Shown here: positions 43,350 through 52,093 of the stretch, in pieces
Numbering within the stretch: the first letter of the stretch is position 1
How the letters are laid out: each line of letters starts with the position of its first letter
Source: Methanobacterium bryantii
GTDB taxonomy: Archaea; Methanobacteriota; Methanobacteria; Methanobacteriales; Methanobacteriaceae
Direction of reading: 5' to 3'
Assembly (NCBI RefSeq): GCF_002287175.1
Contig: NZ_LMVM01000039.1
Location: forward strand, 141,878 to 205,877
Length of the DNA: 64,000 nucleotides
Translations under genes and position numbers: made by a program
The notes under the pieces: model-generated
The model's database searches: none
What the model saw: the letters and a program-made list of their open reading frames with translations, nothing else
Told to the model about the DNA's origin: nothing

Positions 43350-43586
43350 ATGGTAGAAGAAAAAATTGTCCAGGATACAGAAGAAAATGCAGAAATGTGT
43401 CTTTGTCCAGGATGTCCAACTCATAATGAATGTATGAAAGACAATAATGAACGGCTCTTCTGTTCAAGGGGGAAAACCAATTGTGATCTTGAAAAAAGAG
43501 GATGCCTTTGTGGTACATGTCCCGTTGAAAGAAACTATGGCTTAACTGACTTTTACTACTGCACAGAAGGAGCTGCTAAAAAGTAA
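43350..43586 (+). CDS. Stand-alone DUF2769-like Cys-rich protein
   Basis: A 78-residue protein that matches the C-terminal domain of the preceding gene block by block (CLCPGCPTHNECM, ERLFCSRGKT, CDLEKRGCLCGTCPVE, YGLTDFYYCTEGAAKK). The cysteine spacing suggests a metal or Fe-S centre. ATG at 43350 follows AGGAGG. It is 38 bp after the propeller gene and directly before the fumarate reductase genes, so it may be an electron or metal carrier for the cluster. The family name DUF2769 is from memory. Confidence 0.8.
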   Translation: MVEEKIVQDTEENAEMCLCPGCPTHNECMKDNNERLFCSRGKTNCDLEKRGCLCGTCPVERNYGLTDFYYCTEGAAKK

Positions 43587-43610
43587 ATATTGGATTATCC
43601 TGGTGATTGC

Positions 43611-45461
43611 TTGGACACTATAACTTCTGTAAAAGGAATATCCTCTTTTTCTAAACTAGAAAAATCCCAAGGCCATTCATTAAAAGAAAAACATAATACG
43701 CCCCTATCTCAAATGAAGGAGATTATAAAAGGATCTAGCAAAGCTGACAATTTGCAAAATGTTCATTGTCATGATGTCCTTATTATAGGCGGGGGGTTAA
43801 CAGGGCTTCGAGCATCTTTACAAGCCTCAAATGCAGGAATTAATGTGGCTGTGGTTACAAAGGTCCATCCACTTCGATCCCATTCTGTTGCAGCCCAAGG
43901 TGGAATGAACGCTTCTCTTGGTAATGTTCAGGGTGAAGGGGGTAGCACTGACAGCTGGGAAGCACATGCTTATGATACTGTGAAAGGATCAGACTATTTA
44001 GCAGATCAGGATGCAGTTGCACGCATGTGCCGTGAAGCTCCTGCAACAGTAATTGAACTGGAACATATGGGAACCGTGTGGTCTAGGCTGAAAAATGGAA
44101 AAATTGCCCAGCGTCCTTTTGGGGGTGCAGGGTTTCCAAGGACGTGCTATGCAGCAGATCGTACAGGACACAACATACTTCATACACTATATGAACAGGT
44201 TACATGGCGAAACATACCAGTCTATGAAGAATTTTTTGTTACTTCGCTGGTACATGACAGCGGGCGGTGCATTGGATGCACTGCAATTGAAATCATGACT
44301 GGAAATGTTCATGGATTTGTTGCAAAAGCAGTTCTCATGGCAACTGGAGGATTTGGTAGGATATTCAATAAATCAACAAACGCCCTCATCAACACCGGTG
44401 ATGGACAGGCACTTGCACTCATGGCAGGCGTACAACTTAAAGATATGGAATTTGTTCAATTTCACCCTACAACCCTCCATGGAACTAACATTTTGATAAG
44501 TGAAGCGGCCCGTGGCGAAGGTGGAATTATTGTTAATAAAGACGGAAAGCGCTTCATGGAACGTTATGCCCCTAATTCACTAGATCTAGCTCCACGTGAC
44601 GTCGTGGCCCGTGCTATGATTCAAGAAATTTCAAAAGGAAACGCTTATGATGGAGGTTACTTCCATCTTGACCTCAGGCACCTTGGTGCCAAGCTCATTA
44701 TGGAAAGATTACCAGGAATACGGCAGATTGCTATGGATTTTGCAGGTGTAGACCCTATTAAAGATTTAATACCAGTTCAGCCAGGGCAGCACTATTCCAT
44801 GGGAGGAATAGATGTAGATATTAACGGAGCAACGTCTCTTCTAGGGCTTTACGCTGCAGGAGAATGCGCATGTATTAGTGTTCATGGTGCAAACCGGCTC
44901 GGTGGAAATTCCCTCCTGGAAACCGTAGTGTTTGGACGTCTGACTGCAGATAAAATTATTGAAGATATTTCCAATATCCCCAAGCCAGATTCCAGACCAG
45001 TTCAATCTGCTATGCAGAAAATTGATGCAAGAATTAATCAGATACTTAAAAAAGATAATGGAAAACATCTTTTTAGCTTGAGGGATGATATGGTCCAGAC
45101 AATGTTCGATAAATTTGGCATATTTCGCGACAGTAAAACCATGAAAGAAGGGCTTTTAGAAATTAAGAACATGCAGAATGAAATTTCTCATGTCTCAATT
45201 GATAATAAAGATCGTGCCGTAAATCAAGCGCTTATACGATTTTTTGAGCTTGAATTTATGCTTCATCTTGCCGAAGCAGTTGGAATTAGTGCCCTTAAAA
45301 GAGAGGAGAGCCGCGGTTCTCATACCCGGGCTGATTACCCATTACGTGATGATAATAGATTTTTGAAACATAGTATTGTATCCTTTCACAATGGCAAAGT
45401 GGAAATTTCTTATAAACCCGTTAAATTAGGCATGTTTAAACCAAAGGAGCGTGTTTATTAA
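43611..45461 (+). CDS. frdA: Fumarate reductase/succinate dehydrogenase flavoprotein subunit
   Basis: A 616-residue FAD protein. FAD-binding GGGLTGLRASLQASNAG (about residue 65), the HSVAAQGGMNASLGN flavin-attachment region, active-site HPTTLHGTNILISEAARGEGG, and the C-terminal ESRGSHTRADYPLRDD. It should reduce fumarate to succinate. The start is unclear: the TTG at 43611 follows GGTGAT, an outer TTG at 43590 is also open, and the N-terminal 50 residues are not conserved FAD domain. It overlaps frdB by one base and no membrane anchor gene follows, so the enzyme is soluble. Confidence 0.88.
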   Translation: MDTITSVKGISSFSKLEKSQGHSLKEKHNTPLSQMKEIIKGSSKADNLQNVHCHDVLIIGGGLTGLRASLQASNAGINVAVVTKVHPLRSHSVAAQGGMNASLGNVQGEGGSTDSWEAHAYDTVKGSDYLADQDAVARMCREAPATVIELEHMGTVWSRLKNGKIAQRPFGGAGFPRTCYAADRTGHNILHTLYEQVTWRNIPVYEEFFVTSLVHDSGRCIGCTAIEIMTGNVHGFVAKAVLMATGGFGRIFNKSTNALINTGDGQALALMAGVQLKDMEFVQFHPTTLHGTNILISEAARGEGGIIVNKDGKRFMERYAPNSLDLAPRDVVARAMIQEISKGNAYDGGYFHLDLRHLGAKLIMERLPGIRQIAMDFAGVDPIKDLIPVQPGQHYSMGGIDVDINGATSLLGLYAAGECACISVHGANRLGGNSLLETVVFGRLTADKIIEDISNIPKPDSRPVQSAMQKIDARINQILKKDNGKHLFSLRDDMVQTMFDKFGIFRDSKTMKEGLLEIKNMQNEISHVSIDNKDRAVNQALIRFFELEFMLHLAEAVGISALKREESRGSHTRADYPLRDDNRFLKHSIVSFHNGKVEISYKPVKLGMFKPKERVY

Positions 45462-46234
45462 TGAAATTAAAAGTATACAGATATAATAAAAAACTGGATT
45501 CTCCCCACTATACTACCTTCAAATTCAGACCAAAACCTGGGATGACCATATTGGAAGCTTTATTTCAAATCCAGAAGCAGTTTGATGATTCTCTTGCGTT
45601 CCATTACTCATGCAGGGGTGCAGTTTGCGGTACCTGTGCAATGCTCATTAATAAAGTTCCCCGGCTTGCATGCAGGACACAGTTAATGCCTCTCCTTAAA
45701 GGAGAACTTAAAATAAATCTCATTTCGTACCATACAATTGAAGAGACAAACGTGCCATGGGATCCAGAAGAAGAGATTTTAATCGAACCACTTCCTCATT
45801 TACCAGTTATAAAAGATCTCATTGTTGACATGAGTACATTTTTCAAATACTACAAGTTTATTGAGCCTGTATTTAAACCAGCAAATCCAGCTCCTGAAAA
45901 AGAAAGGCTTATAGAACCTAATGCCCTAACTGAACTAGAACTGTACACAAACTGCATCCTCTGTGCAGCATGTTTCGGGGCATGTCCAGTAGATGGAAAA
46001 AATCCAGAATATTTGGGTCCTGCAGCCCTTGCCAAGCTCTATCGGTTTCATATTGATCCACGTGAATCAAATGGGAGCGAAAGACTGGAACTGGCGAATA
46101 TTCCAAATGGGTGGTGGGCATGTGAATTTTACGGAAATTGTACCCGAGTGTGCCCTAAAGGAGTGCCTCCAACTATTGGAATTGCAAAAGCCCGAAAAGA
46201 AATCGGAAATAAAGTAAAATCTCAGGAGGACTGA
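45461..46234 (+). CDS. frdB: Fumarate reductase iron-sulfur subunit without CCG domains
   Basis: A 257-residue Fe-S subunit. The [2Fe-2S] ligands are in CRGAVCGTC plus LAC, the [4Fe-4S] motif is CILCAACFGACP, and the [3Fe-4S] motif is CEFYGNCTRVCP. The protein ends shortly after, so it lacks the roughly 200-residue CCG (HdrB-like) extension that lets methanogen TfrB oxidise CoM-SH and CoB-SH. Its electron donor must therefore be something else. ATG overlaps the frdA stop codon. Confidence 0.9.
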   Translation: MKLKVYRYNKKLDSPHYTTFKFRPKPGMTILEALFQIQKQFDDSLAFHYSCRGAVCGTCAMLINKVPRLACRTQLMPLLKGELKINLISYHTIEETNVPWDPEEEILIEPLPHLPVIKDLIVDMSTFFKYYKFIEPVFKPANPAPEKERLIEPNALTELELYTNCILCAACFGACPVDGKNPEYLGPAALAKLYRFHIDPRESNGSERLELANIPNGWWACEFYGNCTRVCPKGVPPTIGIAKARKEIGNKVKSQED

Positions 46235-46236
46235 GA

Positions 46237-47634
46237 ATGCGCCTGGAAAAAGATTCAATAGGCAAAAAAGAGATCCATGATGATGTATATTACGGTATTC
46301 AAACACTTAGAGCCATAGAAAATTTTCCAGTTAGCGGCAGACATGAGCGTCCGGAACTAATTAAAGCATACATACTGGTAAAAAAAGCGGCGGCCATCAC
46401 CAATATGGAACTTGGAACCCTCGATAACGTGCGGGGAGAATCCATTGTAAAAGCTGCAGATGAAATTATCAGTGGAAAGCTTGCTGATCAGTTCCCACTT
46501 GATATTTTCCAGGCAGGGGCAGGTACATCATTCAATATGAACATTAATGAAGTGCTCGCAAACCGTGCACTTGAAATTCTAGGGAAAAAAAGGGGAGAAT
46601 ATAATTACTTAAGCCCTAATGACCACGTTAATCAATCTCAGTCCAGTAATGACACTTTTCCCACAGCGTCACACATTGCCATTCTTTTTGATGCTGATAT
46701 CCTCAACATAGCCCTGCTCAACCTTGCAAGTGCATTTAAACAAAAAGGCGGAGAAATTTCATCTATTCCAAAATCAGGGCGGACACATCTTATGGACGCA
46801 GTACCTGTAACAGTTGGAGACGAATTTATTGCATACGGCAGTGCAATTAAACGTGCTGCAGAAAGGATCCGTGAACGCCGAAATGATCTCCTTGAAGTTG
46901 CAATAGGAGGCACTGCAACTGGAACTGGAGTGAATTCTCCACCATTTTACAGGGAAAAAGTGGTTGAAAAATTGGCTGAATTAACATCTCTAGAACTTAT
47001 TCCTGCAAATGACAGTTTTGAGGCATTGCAAAGCCGTTCCCAGATGGCCGCATTCTCAGGTTCTCTACGAGAACTTGCTCTTGAACTGATCCGAATAGCA
47101 AACGACCTCCGCCTTATGGGATCAGGTCCTACATCAGGGTTAAATGAGATTGTTTTACCGCCTGTTCAGCCCGGATCATCCATTATGCCCGGAAAAATTA
47201 ATCCTGTCATGGCGGAATGTCTAAATATGATCTCATTTCAGATTATAGGGAATGATACAGCAGTTTCACTTGCAGTTCAGGCAGGACAACTTGATCTGAA
47301 TGTTATGACGCCTGTTATGACTTCTAATATACTGGAATCAGTAGCTATGCTCAATAATTATCTCCCAATATTCCAGTCCAGCTGCATTGATGGTATCGTG
47401 GTCAATAGAAAACAGTTACAAACAGTTGCTGGAATGAATCCAATCCTTGCAACGCTTCTTTCACCCAAAATTGGATATTTACACTCAGCAGAACTTGCTG
47501 AAGAATCCATGAAAACAAAACAACCCATTAAGGATCTTGCAATTGCAAAGGGAATTCTCTCTGAAGAAGATGCAAACAGGTTGTTTAATCTTGAAACCAT
47601 ATCCAAAAACCGTTATCGAGAAAATGAAGTGTAG
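46237..47634 (+). CDS. aspA: Aspartate ammonia-lyase (aspartase)
   Basis: A 465-residue member of the fumarase/aspartase superfamily. The N-terminus VYYGIQTLRAIENFPVSG and the segment IIGNDTAVSLAVQAGQLDLNVMTPV follow aspartase rather than fumarase C usage. Conserved active-site blocks are SSNDTFPTA, GRTHLMDAVPVTVG and GSSIMPGKINPVMAE. It would release ammonia and fumarate from aspartate. Located two bases after frdB, so fumarate is passed to the reductase. ATG follows AGGAGG. Confidence 0.87.
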   Translation: MRLEKDSIGKKEIHDDVYYGIQTLRAIENFPVSGRHERPELIKAYILVKKAAAITNMELGTLDNVRGESIVKAADEIISGKLADQFPLDIFQAGAGTSFNMNINEVLANRALEILGKKRGEYNYLSPNDHVNQSQSSNDTFPTASHIAILFDADILNIALLNLASAFKQKGGEISSIPKSGRTHLMDAVPVTVGDEFIAYGSAIKRAAERIRERRNDLLEVAIGGTATGTGVNSPPFYREKVVEKLAELTSLELIPANDSFEALQSRSQMAAFSGSLRELALELIRIANDLRLMGSGPTSGLNEIVLPPVQPGSSIMPGKINPVMAECLNMISFQIIGNDTAVSLAVQAGQLDLNVMTPVMTSNILESVAMLNNYLPIFQSSCIDGIVVNRKQLQTVAGMNPILATLLSPKIGYLHSAELAEESMKTKQPIKDLAIAKGILSEEDANRLFNLETISKNRYRENEV

Positions 47635-47666
47635 TACTAAACTCGCTTCTATGAAGGTGAGCTAAA

Positions 47667-48911
47667 ATGAAATATCTCTGCACGTATTGTAGTGTTTATG
47701 TATATGATGAAGACAGTGGAGATTCAGTTACAAATTTAAAACCAGGTACAAGTTGGGATGATATTCCAGATACCTGGGGATGCCCAGTTTGCGGAATGCC
47801 CAAAGAGTACCTGCAGCAGATACGTGATGATGTATTTGCCATTAAAATGGAAGCTTATAAAGGACAGGGAGGAACCAGTGACCTTAACTATTACCGCTCT
47901 GTAGGGCGAAAGATGCTTACAGGTGTTTGTGGTGTTTTTCCTGTTTGCGATGGTAAACCCGGCAGGACATGTGTTGGACAGAAATATGGGGCTCCAATCG
48001 GCATGGGAGGGGCAGGGCAGGGAAAAACATTTGAAGCGAATTACGATGCCCTCCAGAGATACAAGCTTAAAATGCAAGTGATCAAAGCCCATCATGAACC
48101 AGAAATGTCTCTTTCTATTTTTGGAAAAGAGATTAAAGCTCCAGTTATGGGAGCCAGTCTTTCAGGAGTTAAATCCAGCATGAACGATGCAATTTCAGAA
48201 GATGCATTCTATCGAGGTCTCTTAAGAGGTGCAAGGGCTTTTGGATCCATTGGAATGGTAGGAAATACTCCAACAAGTCCTGATGATCTGGGAATCAAAG
48301 TTATAGGAGAAAGTGGAGGATGGGGAATCCCAATGCTTAAACCTCAATCACAGGAACGGCTTATCCAGCTCATAAGGTTAGCCGAAGATATGAACGTGAT
48401 TGCAATAGGAATTGACCTGGAAGGGGCAGGTTCAACGTTCTGGGCAGCTTCTGATAAAATGGTCTATCGGAAAAGTGAAAGTGAGCTTCAGGAACTGGTG
48501 GACTGTACAGAAAAACCAGTGATTTTTAAGGGCATCATGACCCCTGAAGATGCAAACAAAGTTGTAGATTCAGGCGCTAACGTGTGCTATGTATCTAATC
48601 ATGGAGGCAGAGTCCTGGACGGAGGACAAGGAGTGGCAGAAGCGCTTCCAGATATTGCAAAGGAAATTTCAGGAAAAGTCCAAATTATGGCAGATGGCGC
48701 GGTAAGAACTGGTTTTGATGTACTCAAAATCATAGCCCTCGGGGCAGATATAGCCCTAATTGGCAGGACTCTCGCTCAAGTAGCTATAGGTGGTGGAGAA
48801 GTAGCTGTGAATATGTACTTTAAGTATGTAAAAGAGGATCTCCGGCGCGCTATGATACTTACAGGATGTGATACGCTTGAAGACGCTGCCAAAAGTATCT
48901 TAACCAGATAA
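47667..48911 (+). CDS. Rubredoxin-domain FMN-dependent oxidoreductase (2-hydroxyacid oxidase/GltB-like)
   Basis: A 414-residue protein. Residues 1-50 form a rubredoxin (CTYCSVYVYDED ... WGCPVCGMPKEY). After a Cys-bearing linker (CGVFPVCDGKPGRTC) comes a TIM-barrel FMN domain of the lactate/glycolate oxidase and glutamate-synthase type (APVMGASLSGVKSS, VIFKGIMTPEDANKVVDSGANV, CYVSNHGGRVLDGG, IMADGAVRTGFDVLKIIALGAD). The NHGGR motif holds the catalytic His and Arg of hydroxyacid oxidases. It follows aspA by 33 bp and could be a redox partner in the fumarate cluster. Substrate unknown. Confidence 0.85.
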   Translation: MKYLCTYCSVYVYDEDSGDSVTNLKPGTSWDDIPDTWGCPVCGMPKEYLQQIRDDVFAIKMEAYKGQGGTSDLNYYRSVGRKMLTGVCGVFPVCDGKPGRTCVGQKYGAPIGMGGAGQGKTFEANYDALQRYKLKMQVIKAHHEPEMSLSIFGKEIKAPVMGASLSGVKSSMNDAISEDAFYRGLLRGARAFGSIGMVGNTPTSPDDLGIKVIGESGGWGIPMLKPQSQERLIQLIRLAEDMNVIAIGIDLEGAGSTFWAASDKMVYRKSESELQELVDCTEKPVIFKGIMTPEDANKVVDSGANVCYVSNHGGRVLDGGQGVAEALPDIAKEISGKVQIMADGAVRTGFDVLKIIALGADIALIGRTLAQVAIGGGEVAVNMYFKYVKEDLRRAMILTGCDTLEDAAKSILTR

Positions 48912-49079
48912 ACATAAAACTAAAGAAACAAATAACTATCTAATTTTAAAAACATCAAAAAAAGGTAATTAATGATGAGATTAGAATTAAATTGCCATAC
49001 TTATAAAACTGCCACTGTTTTAAAATATATAATATGAGTAAATAATATTAAAACCTGTTATTTTAACTGGGGTGAACTT

Positions 49080-50339
49080 ATTAAGTCTTTAAAACGTGAA
49101 TTAGGGCTTTTAGAAGTCACATTATCAGGAGTAGGTATAATATTAGGTGCGGGGATATATGCACTTATTGGGGAAGCCGCACCTTTATCAGGGAATGCGT
49201 TATGGCTTTCTTTTATAATATCATCTGCAGTAGCTGCATTTACTGCACTTAGTTATGCTGAACTTTCATCCATGTTTCCCCATTCCAGCGCAGAGTACGA
49301 ATATGTTAAAAATGCAATTGGAGATCGAATAGCATTTATTATAGGATGGTTGATTATATTGAGTGCAGTTATTAGTTCTACAACAGTTGCAGTTGGATTT
49401 TCGAATTATTTAAGTGTTATATTTGATTTACCCAAATTTTTATCTTCAATTTCATTAATAGTAGTATTATCCTTTATTCTTTTTGTTGGAATTAAAGAAT
49501 CCGCAAGGGTTGCCATTTTATTTACATCCATAGAAGCAGCGGGACTTTTAATCATCACCTTCATTGGAATTCCTTATTATGGAACTGTAAATTATTTAGA
49601 AGCACCCCTGGGACTTAATGGAATTTTTGCATCTGCAGCTCTAATTTTTTTCGCTTTTCTTGGATTTGAAGAAATTGTAAAACTTTCAGATGAAGCAAAA
49701 GAGCCCCATAAAACTATTCCAAAAGGGATTATACTTGCTATGATCATAAGTACAACTTTATACATGCTGGTAGCTTTTAGTTCAGTAAGCGTACTCGGTT
49801 GGGAAGGCCTTTCACAATCAAATGCTCCTTTTTCCCAGATCGCATACAGTGTATTTGGAACAAACGGTTCATTTTTACTTTCAATTATAGCCCTCTTTGC
49901 AACAAGCAATACTGTTCTCTTAATGATTCTGGCTGGATCTAGAATAGTATACGGCATGTCTAAATCAGGGTCAATTCCCCATGTATTCTCAAAAGTGCAT
50001 TATAAAACCAGAACTCCATGGATTGCAATAATTTTAATCAGTTTAGCCTCAATAGGGTTTTTATTTATTGGAGAAATAGACTTTCTTGCCAGTGTAACCA
50101 ATTATACACTTTTTGCAAGTTTTATTTTTATAAATGTTTCAGCAATTATTTTAAGATATACCTCCCCAAATACTGAAAGATCTTTTAAAATACCTTTAAA
50201 TATCAAATGGGTTCCAATATTACCCATTCTAGGAATAATTACCTGTATAATCTTGCTCCTAAATCTAGAATACAATGCTATTATTTTAGGGATCATATTA
50301 ACAGTAATAGGACTTTTAATTTCCTTTTTAAAAAGATAA
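49080..50339 (+). CDS. APC-superfamily amino acid permease, apparent ATT start
   Basis: A 419-residue membrane protein with about 12 helices. The N-terminal LKRELGLLEVTLSGVGIILGAGIYALIGEA contains the APC signature GxGIILGAGIY and lies upstream of the first ATG at 49272. No ATG, GTG or TTG occurs in frame between the stop near 49035 and 49272. The best candidate is ATT at 49080, four bases after GGGGTGA. Without this stretch TM1 and most of TM2 would be missing. Substrate is not determined; position after aspA suggests aspartate or another amino acid. It could also be affected by a sequence error. Confidence 0.82.
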   Translation: MKSLKRELGLLEVTLSGVGIILGAGIYALIGEAAPLSGNALWLSFIISSAVAAFTALSYAELSSMFPHSSAEYEYVKNAIGDRIAFIIGWLIILSAVISSTTVAVGFSNYLSVIFDLPKFLSSISLIVVLSFILFVGIKESARVAILFTSIEAAGLLIITFIGIPYYGTVNYLEAPLGLNGIFASAALIFFAFLGFEEIVKLSDEAKEPHKTIPKGIILAMIISTTLYMLVAFSSVSVLGWEGLSQSNAPFSQIAYSVFGTNGSFLLSIIALFATSNTVLLMILAGSRIVYGMSKSGSIPHVFSKVHYKTRTPWIAIILISLASIGFLFIGEIDFLASVTNYTLFASFIFINVSAIILRYTSPNTERSFKIPLNIKWVPILPILGIITCIILLLNLEYNAIILGIILTVIGLLISFLKR

Positions 50340-50350
50340 AATAACTTTAG

Positions 50351-51145
50351 CTAATAGAACGATGGATTAAGCAAAATATTTTCATTTTTTGTTTCAGTAT
50401 TTAAAGAGTAATACCCCAACAGTTTCTTTTGACCAGTTTCAGTTTTTATTAAATCAACTGACAGCATTTGATCCTTGATGGTAAGCTGATTGTAGGAAGA
50501 ATAAGTATCTGCATGTAATCTTCGGGTTGTTGCAGTGCCTGAGGTTAAAATTACCATATCTCCTAATTTCCATGCATTTGCAACATGTTTATGGCCGTTT
50601 AGTACCATATTAACCCCATAATCCATCAATAATTTTAATGTATCCCCTGAATCAAGCAAAATATTTCTTTCACGTCCTGTTAAAGGTACAGGAAGCAAAT
50701 GGTGGTGAAATGTTACCATAGTGTACATATCCATAGGGATCTTATCCAGTTTATCTTTTAACCATTCCAGCTGGTCCATTCCAATTTTACCGCTGTGAAC
50801 ATCTGGTTCTGATGAATCAAGCCCTACGATAGCGATATTATTCCTTTTATCAATATGGCTAAATTTTCTATTTCCAATTAGCCTCTGAAAATGTACCAGT
50901 CCAACATTGCATGCGTCATGATTTCCAGGAACTATATAAGTCCTGGATATTTGATTTAAATCTTCTATAAATTCCAGTGCATCAACATACTCCTCAATAT
51001 AACCCATTGTAGTTATATCACCCGCAACAATAATCAAATCAGGATTTTCTTCAAGAATTTGGGATTTTAAATTATTTTTTAATTCCTCAGAGAATTTATA
51101 CTCCCCAAAATGTAAATCTGAAATTTGAATTATGTTTTTTTCCAT
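50351..51145 (-). CDS. Calcineurin-like metallophosphoesterase
   Basis: A 264-residue phosphoesterase. Metal-binding motifs: QISDLHFGEY (D and H), VAGDITTMG (GD), PGNHDACN (GNHD), TFHHHLLP and NGHKHVAN (GHxH). This is the class III cyclic-nucleotide phosphodiesterase/CpdA-like set. Two starts are possible, 51154 and 51145; the second has a better spaced GGGATGG. It is cytoplasmic. Divergent from a structured-RNA candidate and convergent with the permease. Confidence 0.87.
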   Translation of the reverse strand: MEKNIIQISDLHFGEYKFSEELKNNLKSQILEENPDLIIVAGDITTMGYIEEYVDALEFIEDLNQISRTYIVPGNHDACNVGLVHFQRLIGNRKFSHIDKRNNIAIVGLDSSEPDVHSGKIGMDQLEWLKDKLDKIPMDMYTMVTFHHHLLPVPLTGRERNILLDSGDTLKLLMDYGVNMVLNGHKHVANAWKLGDMVILTSGTATTRRLHADTYSSYNQLTIKDQMLSVDLIKTETGQKKLLGYYSLNTETKNENILLNPSFY

Positions 51146-51170
51146 ATTATCCATCCCGAATCTTTTTTTG

Positions 51171-51354
51171 GTACCCTCCAGGGATCAGTTTTTAATTTAA
51201 ATCAGCGCAATAGAGGTGATCCCTGAAATTCTTCACCTCGGAAATTGAGTTTGAGTAAACTTGATATGCAATAGTTGTTAAGGAGGGTACTTCATATGGG
51301 GGTGTGATTAGAATGACTGAAGTTACCAATCCCTCCTATTAACAACATTTTTTT
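51171..51354 (+). ncRNA. Candidate structured RNA with mutually exclusive stems and terminator
   Basis: Perfect complementarities on the plus strand: GTACCCTCC (51171) with GGAGGGTAC (51282); AGGGATCA (51180) with TGATCCCT (51217); GAGGTGA (51213) with TCACCTC (51233). GTTGTTAAGGAGGG (51274-51287) pairs with CCCTCC-TA-TTAACAAC (51331-51346) and is followed by seven T. GGAGGG can be used in only one of two stems, as in attenuators. An AT box near 51143-51150 is 25 bp before the 5' end. The next plus-strand gene (51559) has its own TATA-like box near 51424, so a free RNA is also possible. Confidence 0.55.
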
Positions 51355-51558
51355 AAGGATACTGCTCATTTAACGATCTAATGGAACATGACTTTAGAGC
51401 ATATCCTTGTTAATTAATTGATTTTATACTATAAATACGTTACACATTAAGCACAGTTTAGTACACATTTTGTATATAAAATACATTAAAGAGTTTTAAA
51501 TTAAATAAGTAATGAACTTCAAAAATAGGTGAAATAAATAGTATTACAGGAGAACCGT
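51355..51558 (+). promoter_or_regulatory. Promoter region of the CGSC/UGSC gene pair
   Basis: The phrase TTTTATACTATAAATA near 51422-51437 is a TATA-like element about 125 bp before the ATG at 51559. No other feature seen. Confidence 0.35.
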
Positions 51559-52074
51559 ATGAGAGTTAAAGTCATTGAAAAAGAAGTAATAGACCCATTG
51601 GGTGAAACAGTAGTAGATAAAATCAAAATAATACCTGTACCTTCCAAGATCAATAAAATATCCTATTTTAACAATACAAAACCAAATGCAGATGTTATTC
51701 TAGCTGCAGTTGCTGAAAGTTTAAATAAAGAAGGGAAAAACGTCGAAAAACCAGCAGGTGCAGGTGCAACAGAGGAACAGTTAAAGGATGCTGCGGGTGC
51801 AGATTTATCAATTATAGCAGTTGGAGACTGCGGTTCATGTTCTACATGGGTCATACTTGATGCAATAAGGCTTGAAAAAGAAGGCATCCCCACAATTTCA
51901 ATCTGTTCAGATAACTTCATGGACTATGCAAGATCACTTGCAAAATCCCACGGTGCAGATGACTTAAGGATAGTTGAAATTAAACATCCTATTTCCGGAC
52001 AAGAAGAAGAGAATGTCAGGGAAAAAGCCGCAGAAACTATTAAAGAAATTAAAAAATTATTGAATATTGACTAA
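51559..52074 (+). CDS. UGSC-family protein, cysteine form
   Basis: A 171-residue protein. The motif GDCGSCSTWV (about residue 93) corresponds to the UGSC signature of a (seleno)protein family, with Cys in the Sec position. Flanking features: a Rossmann-like PNADVILAAVAESL start, and SICSDNFMDYARSLAKSHGAD. ATG follows AGGAGAACC. It is followed 20 bp later by a large partner gene. A redox or sulfur-transfer role is implied by the motif; the reaction is unknown. Confidence 0.72.
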   Translation: MRVKVIEKEVIDPLGETVVDKIKIIPVPSKINKISYFNNTKPNADVILAAVAESLNKEGKNVEKPAGAGATEEQLKDAAGADLSIIAVGDCGSCSTWVILDAIRLEKEGIPTISICSDNFMDYARSLAKSHGADDLRIVEIKHPISGQEEENVREKAAETIKEIKKLLNID

Positions 52075-52093
52075 TCCATTGAGGAATATTACT

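Noticed and set aside
46237..47634. Calling this gene class II fumarase
   Set aside because: The YYGIQTLRAIENF start and the AGQLDLNVM segment follow aspartase usage; fumarase C has different residues at both places. Biochemistry would settle it.
51171..51354. RNase P or SRP RNA
   Set aside because: None of the conserved blocks of either RNA that I know is present, and the segment is too short.
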